Source: Phycisphaeraceae bacterium (lineage in GTDB: Bacteria; Planctomycetota; Phycisphaerae; Phycisphaerales; Phycisphaeraceae). From it: DNA of 64,000 nt. Positions 59,859-64,000 of the stretch are shown piece after piece. The stretch covers positions 62,001-126,000 of the forward strand of contig JADZCD010000066.1 in assembly GCA_020851735.1 (NCBI GenBank), in the 5' to 3' direction. The notes below the pieces were generated by a model. The model searched no databases and was not told the DNA's origin. It saw nothing but the letters and a program-made list of their open reading frames with translations. The first letter of the stretch is position 1. Each line of letters opens with the position of its first letter. The position numbers and the translations under genes were made by a program.

Positions 59859-61100
59859 GTGCGGATCGCGTATCTGATCAACCAATACCCGACGGTGAGC
59901 CATAGTTTTATCCGTCGGGAGATCAAGGAGCTCGAAGCCCAGGGCGCCGTGGTGCTGCGCTTTGCGCTGCGCCCCTGGCGGGAAAAAGTGGTTGATCCCG
60001 CGGACGCCGAGGAAGCTAGAAGGACCCGTTACGTCCAGGCGGGCGGAGCGATCGCCCTGCTGGGGGCGCTGCTTTTGGTTGCCTTGGGGCGGCCGGCGCG
60101 ATTTTTAGTCGCCTGGCGGGCAGCGGTGCGTCTGGGCCGACGATCGCATCGCGGCGTGGGCCGCCACTTGGCTTATCTGGCCGAGGCGAGCCTGCTGGCC
60201 CGCTGGATGAAAGAGGAAAAGGTTGAACACCTGCACGCCCACTTCGGCACCAACTCGGCCGCGGTGGCGATGCTCGTGCGGCTTCTGGGCGGGCCGTCCT
60301 ACAGCTTCACGGTGCACGGGCCGGAGGAATTCGACGCTCCAGGGGCCCTGAGTCTTGGCGAAAAAATCCAGCACGCCGCGTTCGTCGTCGGCGTCAGCAG
60401 CTTTGGGCGCAGCCAGCTGTATCGATGGAGCCGGTCGACGGATTGGGAAAAAATCCACGTCGTGCATTGTGGCCTGGCGGAGGATTACCTGCATCAGACG
60501 ATCCAAAAAATTCCCGCCGACGGGCCGTTGGTCTGCGTCGGCCGCATCTGCGAGCAGAAGGGCCAGTTGCTCCTGCTGGAAGCAGTGGGGCGGCTGGCCG
60601 GCGAAGGGCTTAAGGTGCCCCTGGTGTTCGTCGGCGACGGCGACATGCGCCCGCAGATGGAAGCCGCCGCGGCGCGTTTGGGAATCACCGAGCAAATAAA
60701 AATCACCGGCTGGGCCACGGCCGAGCAGGTGCGCCAACACGTTCAGCAAGCGCGGGCCCTGGTTTTGCCCAGTTTCGCCGAGGGTTTGCCCGTGGTCATC
60801 ATGGAAGCCTTCGCCCTCGGTCGGCCTGTCGTCAGCACTTTCGTGGCGGGGATTCCGGAACTCGTCGAGCCAGCCGTCAATGGCTGGCTGGTGCCGGCCG
60901 GGTCGGTGGCGCATCTGGCCACCGCCTTGCGCGATCTGCTTGCTTCGCCGTGCGAGCTGTTGGAATCCATGGGCTCTGCCGGGCGACAGCGCGTGCTGCG
61001 CGATCATCACCTGGCCATCGAAGTGCGCAAGCTGCACGACTTGTTCGTGTCCGCTGTCACCCATGTTCCGCCGGCTGCGGGAGCTGGAACACAGCTATGA
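59859..61100 (+). CDS. GT4 family glycosyltransferase, WcaL-like
   Basis: A 413-residue GT-B enzyme. It opens MRIAYLINQYPTVSHSFIRR, a start shared by colanic-acid WcaL-type transferases, and has HLHAHFGTNSAAVAML and YSFTVHGPEEFD in the acceptor domain. The donor domain has LVCVGRICEQKGQLLLLEA and the Glu block LPSFAEGLPVVIMEAFALG. A hydrophobic stretch near residue 65 (GAIALLGALLLVALG) is unusual in position and may anchor it to the membrane. GTG at 59859 is chosen because AGAGG lies nine bases upstream. Its stop overlaps the next gene (ATGA), so the two are coupled. Confidence 0.91.
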   Translation: MRIAYLINQYPTVSHSFIRREIKELEAQGAVVLRFALRPWREKVVDPADAEEARRTRYVQAGGAIALLGALLLVALGRPARFLVAWRAAVRLGRRSHRGVGRHLAYLAEASLLARWMKEEKVEHLHAHFGTNSAAVAMLVRLLGGPSYSFTVHGPEEFDAPGALSLGEKIQHAAFVVGVSSFGRSQLYRWSRSTDWEKIHVVHCGLAEDYLHQTIQKIPADGPLVCVGRICEQKGQLLLLEAVGRLAGEGLKVPLVFVGDGDMRPQMEAAAARLGITEQIKITGWATAEQVRQHVQQARALVLPSFAEGLPVVIMEAFALGRPVVSTFVAGIPELVEPAVNGWLVPAGSVAHLATALRDLLASPCELLESMGSAGRQRVLRDHHLAIEVRKLHDLFVSAVTHVPPAAGAGTQL

Positions 61101-63142
61101 TTCTGACGCTCAACATCCTGCTTTGGGTGCTGGCGGCGTCATTGACCGTGCCCGTGGCCGTCGTGGTGATCGAATCGCTCTTGGCCGCGTGTACGCGCAC
61201 GGCGGCCAGTGTGCCTGCGACGCGAGTTGAAGCCCTATCCGCCGCGCGTCCCTCCGTGGCGGTGTTGATCCCCGCCCACAATGAAGAACTCGCCATCGCC
61301 CAGACCGTGCAGGGCGTGCGGGCGCAATTGCAGCCCACCGATCGCCTGGTGGTGATCGCAGACAACTGCACCGATCGCACCGCGGAGCTGGCTCGCCAGG
61401 CCGGCGCCCATGTGTTAGAGCGCCAAAACCCGACGCAGCGTGGCAAAGGTTACGCCCTGGCCTTCGGCATTGAGTACTTGCGCAGCGCCCCGCCGGCGGT
61501 GGTCGTCCTTCTGGATGCCGATACGCAGATCCAGCCCGGCACGATCGACGCCTTAGCCCGCCAGGCGAGCGTGGAGAATCGCCCTGTGCAGGCGATTTAT
61601 CTATTGCGCGCCCCCGCCAACGCCGGCCCGCGCGCTTATCTGTCCAGCTTCGCTTTCTTAGTGAAGAATCTCGTGCGCCCGCTGGGTCTGTCGCGCCTGG
61701 GCGTCGGCTGCGTGCTCACCGGCAGCGGCATCGCCATGCCTTGGGACATCATCGCCGGCGCTCCCTTGGCCTCGGGCAATATCGTCGAGGACATGCAACT
61801 GGGCATTGATCTGGCCATCGCCGGCCGCTCGCCGCGCCTCTGTGCCCCGGCTTTGGTCACCGGCCAATTGCCCCAGGACGACCAAGTCGCCCGCAAGCAG
61901 CGCAAGCGCTGGGAGCATGGCCACCTGCAGACGTTGATGCACCAGGTGCCGCGCTTAGCGTGGGCGGGCGTTCGCCAGGCGCGCCTGGAACTGGTCAGCA
62001 TGGCCCTGGATTTAGCCGTGCCCCCGCTGACTTTGCTTTGCATGTTGTGGGCCGGCGGAACGGTGTTGGCCTTCGCCGCCGCGCTGACTGGCGCAGCCTG
62101 GGGACCTATCCAATGGCTGCTGATCGTCGGCCTGAGCCTGTTCGTCGGCATCATGATCGCCTGGGCCCGTTTCGCCCGCGCGCAGGTGCCGCTGCGCATG
62201 CTTCTGGCCTTGCCCTTCTATCTGCTCTGGAAAATCCCTCTCTACGTCGCGTATTTGTTTAAGCGCGAAAAAGAATGGGTCCGCACCCAGCGTGGCCATC
62301 TGCCGGTCGCATCATCCTTGCCAGCCGCTTCGCTAGCCGCGTCATCTTCGCCTGTGCCGCAGATCAACCTGCTGGGCATGCGGTTGGTCCGCCTGCGTGA
62401 GGCGGATTGTGTCGCTCACATCATGGGGGAAGTTTCCTCTGGTCGCGGCGGGTGGGTCATCACGCCCAACCTCGACATTCTCCGCCGTTACGTCCAGGAC
62501 GCTGAGTTTCGCGCTCTGGCCGACGAGGCTGACCTGCGTGTGGCCGACGGCATGCCCCTGGTCTGGGCCAGTCGTTTGCAGCGCACGCCGCTGCCGGAGC
62601 GCGTGGCTGGGTCGAGCATGATCTTCACCCTAAGCGCCGCCGCCGCCCAGCGGAACCGATCTGTTTTTCTTTTAGGCGGCGCTCCCGGCACAGCCCAGGC
62701 TGCGGCTGAGGAATTGCGCCGTCGCTGGCCGAGCCTGAAGGTGGCGGGAACCTATTGCCCGCCCATGGGTTTTGAGGATAACCCCGCGGAAATGGAAAAC
62801 CTCACCGCCGCGGTCATTTCCGCCCGCCCGGACATTGTGTTCGTGGGGCTGGGAGCTCCTAAGCAGGAAAGGTTGATTAAGAAGTTACGCACGCTACTTC
62901 CGGGGGCGTGGTGGCTGGGCATAGGCGTGAGTTTCAGCTTCGTCACCGGCGACGTAAAGCGTGCCCCACGCTGGCTTCAGAAGATCGGCCTGGAGTGGGT
63001 GCATAGACTATGTCAGGAGCCGCGCCGCCTGGCCCGCCGCTATCTGATCGACGGCCTGCCCTTTGCGATGCGTCTGCTGGGCGTTTCCGCCTGGCGGGGC
63101 TTGCGGGGGAAATCTCAGTCGTCAGCCACGCTCTCTGATTAG
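61097..63142 (+). CDS. Fusion of GT2 glycosyltransferase and WecG/TagA/CpsF (GT26) glycosyltransferase
   Basis: A 681-residue two-enzyme protein. Residues 1-400 are a membrane GT2: one N-terminal TM, VAVLIPAHNEELAIAQTV, DADTQI (DxD), EDMQLGIDLAIAG, QRKRW (QxxRW-type) and three C-terminal TMs. After an Ala/Ser-rich linker (about 405-425), residues 430-660 are a WecG/TagA-type domain: WVITPNLDILRRYV, ADGMPLVWASRL, LPERVAGSSM, VFLLGGAPGTAQ and DIVFVGLGAPKQERL. GT26 enzymes usually add the second sugar (e.g. N-acetylmannosaminuronate or N-acetylmannosamine) to the undecaprenyl-linked first one. The fusion implies successive additions by one membrane protein. The ATG overlaps the previous stop. 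Confidence 0.92.
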   Translation: MILTLNILLWVLAASLTVPVAVVVIESLLAACTRTAASVPATRVEALSAARPSVAVLIPAHNEELAIAQTVQGVRAQLQPTDRLVVIADNCTDRTAELARQAGAHVLERQNPTQRGKGYALAFGIEYLRSAPPAVVVLLDADTQIQPGTIDALARQASVENRPVQAIYLLRAPANAGPRAYLSSFAFLVKNLVRPLGLSRLGVGCVLTGSGIAMPWDIIAGAPLASGNIVEDMQLGIDLAIAGRSPRLCAPALVTGQLPQDDQVARKQRKRWEHGHLQTLMHQVPRLAWAGVRQARLELVSMALDLAVPPLTLLCMLWAGGTVLAFAAALTGAAWGPIQWLLIVGLSLFVGIMIAWARFARAQVPLRMLLALPFYLLWKIPLYVAYLFKREKEWVRTQRGHLPVASSLPAASLAASSSPVPQINLLGMRLVRLREADCVAHIMGEVSSGRGGWVITPNLDILRRYVQDAEFRALADEADLRVADGMPLVWASRLQRTPLPERVAGSSMIFTLSAAAAQRNRSVFLLGGAPGTAQAAAEELRRRWPSLKVAGTYCPPMGFEDNPAEMENLTAAVISARPDIVFVGLGAPKQERLIKKLRTLLPGAWWLGIGVSFSFVTGDVKRAPRWLQKIGLEWVHRLCQEPRRLARRYLIDGLPFAMRLLGVSAWRGLRGKSQSSATLSD

Positions 63143-63143
63143 G

Positions 63144-64000
63144 ATGAGCATCATGTCCGCGACGATCGACCGCTGCGAGCTAAATTCCCGGGTGACGATC
63201 CAGGCCCTCACGCAGGGCCCCAAGCACCACTGGTTCGGGTACTACGACAAGTGTCCATGGGACGCCCGCCATCAGCGCATCCTGGCCATGGAAGCCGATT
63301 TTGCCGACCGTCAGCCCCAGCCCGGTGAATTCATCACCCTGGGCATGGTTGACGGTAGCGGCGCGGGTCGATTTGTGCCGTTCGATCGCACGTCCGCCTG
63401 GTCCTGGCAACAAGGCACCATGCTGCAATGGCTTGAGGGCGCGCACAAAGCCTATGCCGGCACCGCGGTCAGCTCCGTCGGCGTATCCGACGGCACGGTT
63501 ACTCCCAGCGGCGGACCTTCCGGGGGCGGGGGAGCGACTTCCGGGGCTGCAACTTCCGGGGGCGGGGGTGGCGCGGTCATTTACAACCGTCAAGGCCTAA
63601 GACATTACGTGGGCGTGATCCGAAACCTGGATCAAGCGTGTGAGCGTTTGTTGCCGCGCCCTGTCTACGACGTCAGCCGCGACGGCCAGCTCGCTTTGAC
63701 GTTGGATTTTTCGCGTCTGCATCGCCTGCGTCCCGGTTACGGCTATGCCGGTCTGCCTGACGAAACCGCCGCGCAACCCGCGCCGGCCGACGCGGGCATC
63801 TGGGCCATGGACTTGCGCACCGGCCAGGCGGAACTGATTCTCTCCCTCGCCTGGGCGGCCGCGCAGCAACCGCGCCCCGACATGCAGGGCGCCCAGCACT
63901 GGTTTAATCACCTGACGTTCAATCCCTCGGCCAGCCGGTTCGTTTTTGTCCACCGTTGGCAGCGGGCGACGGACAGGCAATGGCAGACGCGCCTCTACGT
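63144..64000 (+). CDS. Beta-propeller-like protein of the GYYDKCPW type (partial)
   Basis: The frame is open from ATG 63144 to the window end (285 codons). The start region GPKHHWFGYYDKCPWDA is the mark of a family of oligogalacturonate-lyase/TolB-like beta-propeller proteins seen beside polysaccharide genes; further matching blocks are QQGTMLQWL, LPRPVYDVSRDGQLAL and FSRLHRLRPGYGYAG, then HWFNHLTFNPSASRFVF. Between GAHKAYAG and VIYNRQGL the family normally has a short turn; here a Gly/Ser/Ala/Thr-rich insert of about 35 residues is encoded by CCGGAA-type repeat DNA. No signal peptide is seen. It begins two bases after the GT2-GT26 stop. Function unproven; sugar polymer binding or cleavage is the family inference. 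Confidence 0.8.
   Translation, partial: MSIMSATIDRCELNSRVTIQALTQGPKHHWFGYYDKCPWDARHQRILAMEADFADRQPQPGEFITLGMVDGSGAGRFVPFDRTSAWSWQQGTMLQWLEGAHKAYAGTAVSSVGVSDGTVTPSGGPSGGGGATSGAATSGGGGGAVIYNRQGLRHYVGVIRNLDQACERLLPRPVYDVSRDGQLALTLDFSRLHRLRPGYGYAGLPDETAAQPAPADAGIWAMDLRTGQAELILSLAWAAAQQPRPDMQGAQHWFNHLTFNPSASRFVFVHRWQRATDRQWQTRLY
63516..63570 (+). repeat. CCGGAA-type repeat inserted in frame in a coding sequence
   Basis: Three copies of CTTCCGGGGGC or a near variant, with GCGGGGG between them, matching the intergenic repeats at 54363-54418. In the propeller gene they read as SGGGG and TSG units without breaking the frame. Confidence 0.8.

Overview
The window is high-GC bacterial DNA with the stamp of Planctomycetota, most likely a Phycisphaerae-type lineage. 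The evidence is protein-family signatures: an N-terminal LEPR-XLL motif with a CSLREA segment and dockerin-like tail, a PEP-CTERM/HAF-repeat protein, an exosortase with its EpsI partner, a FtsX-like permease beginning MYKLLL, and a GYYDKCPW-type beta-propeller protein. No plasmid or phage hallmark genes are seen, so this is probably chromosome. No species can be named.

Layout. 1-9.3 kb: end of RNase III, a DUF2934 protein, a PrxQ/BCP peroxiredoxin, a GDP-fucose module (gmd, FkbM methyltransferase, GDP-fucose synthase), an ECF-like sigma factor, a degenerate-receiver response regulator, an MntR-like regulator carrying a repeat insertion, a beta carbonic anhydrase split by a one-base frameshift, and an AT-richer HEPN-domain gene beside tRNA-Pro. 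9.6-21.6 kb: housekeeping genes (tRNA-Pro(CGG), a CDF transporter, purD-pheS-purC, a coiled-coil lipoprotein, a glycine-rich RRM protein, a P1B-4-like metal ATPase, inorganic pyrophosphatase, a URO-D family protein, lexA). 22-28 kb: an ABC permease, the PEP-CTERM/HAF protein, a starch-synthase-like glycosyltransferase and a SpoU methyltransferase.

28.5-39.2 kb is a tightly packed minus-strand operon with 4-8 nt overlaps or very short gaps. It encodes a nucleotidyltransferase-like protein, exosortase, EpsI, a Wzz/BY-kinase-like protein, a polyprenyl sugar transferase and a 1388-residue membrane-anchored TPR protein. The Wzz/BY-kinase protein carries an MshEN (T2SSE-N-like) domain nested inside its ATPase domain; this is the most unusual architecture in the window. 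Across an 840-bp AT-rich spacer, the plus strand starts with a 1688-residue secreted protein (EF-hand pair, six ASH/Hydin-type repeats, Thr-Gly-Gly linker, glycosidase-like barrel). It is followed by a flippase, a methyltransferase, glycosyltransferases and an O-antigen-ligase-like protein. 51.6-64 kb adds a LEPR-XLL beta-helix protein, a CDP/dTDP-type sugar nucleotide module, more glycosyltransferases including a GT2-GT26 fusion, and the propeller protein cut by the window end. Together, about half the window looks like one surface-polysaccharide and exosortase locus: activated sugar synthesis, lipid-linked assembly, flipping, polymerisation and export, with large secreted proteins beside it.

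The intergenic DNA is rich in repeats: a roughly 110-bp double-hairpin element (three copies), REP-like hairpins (four copies), CCGGAA-type tandem repeats (four sites, one in frame inside a gene), and long palindromes, including a site with three nested pairs of inverted repeats. All functional statements come from reading motifs by eye; no database search was run.
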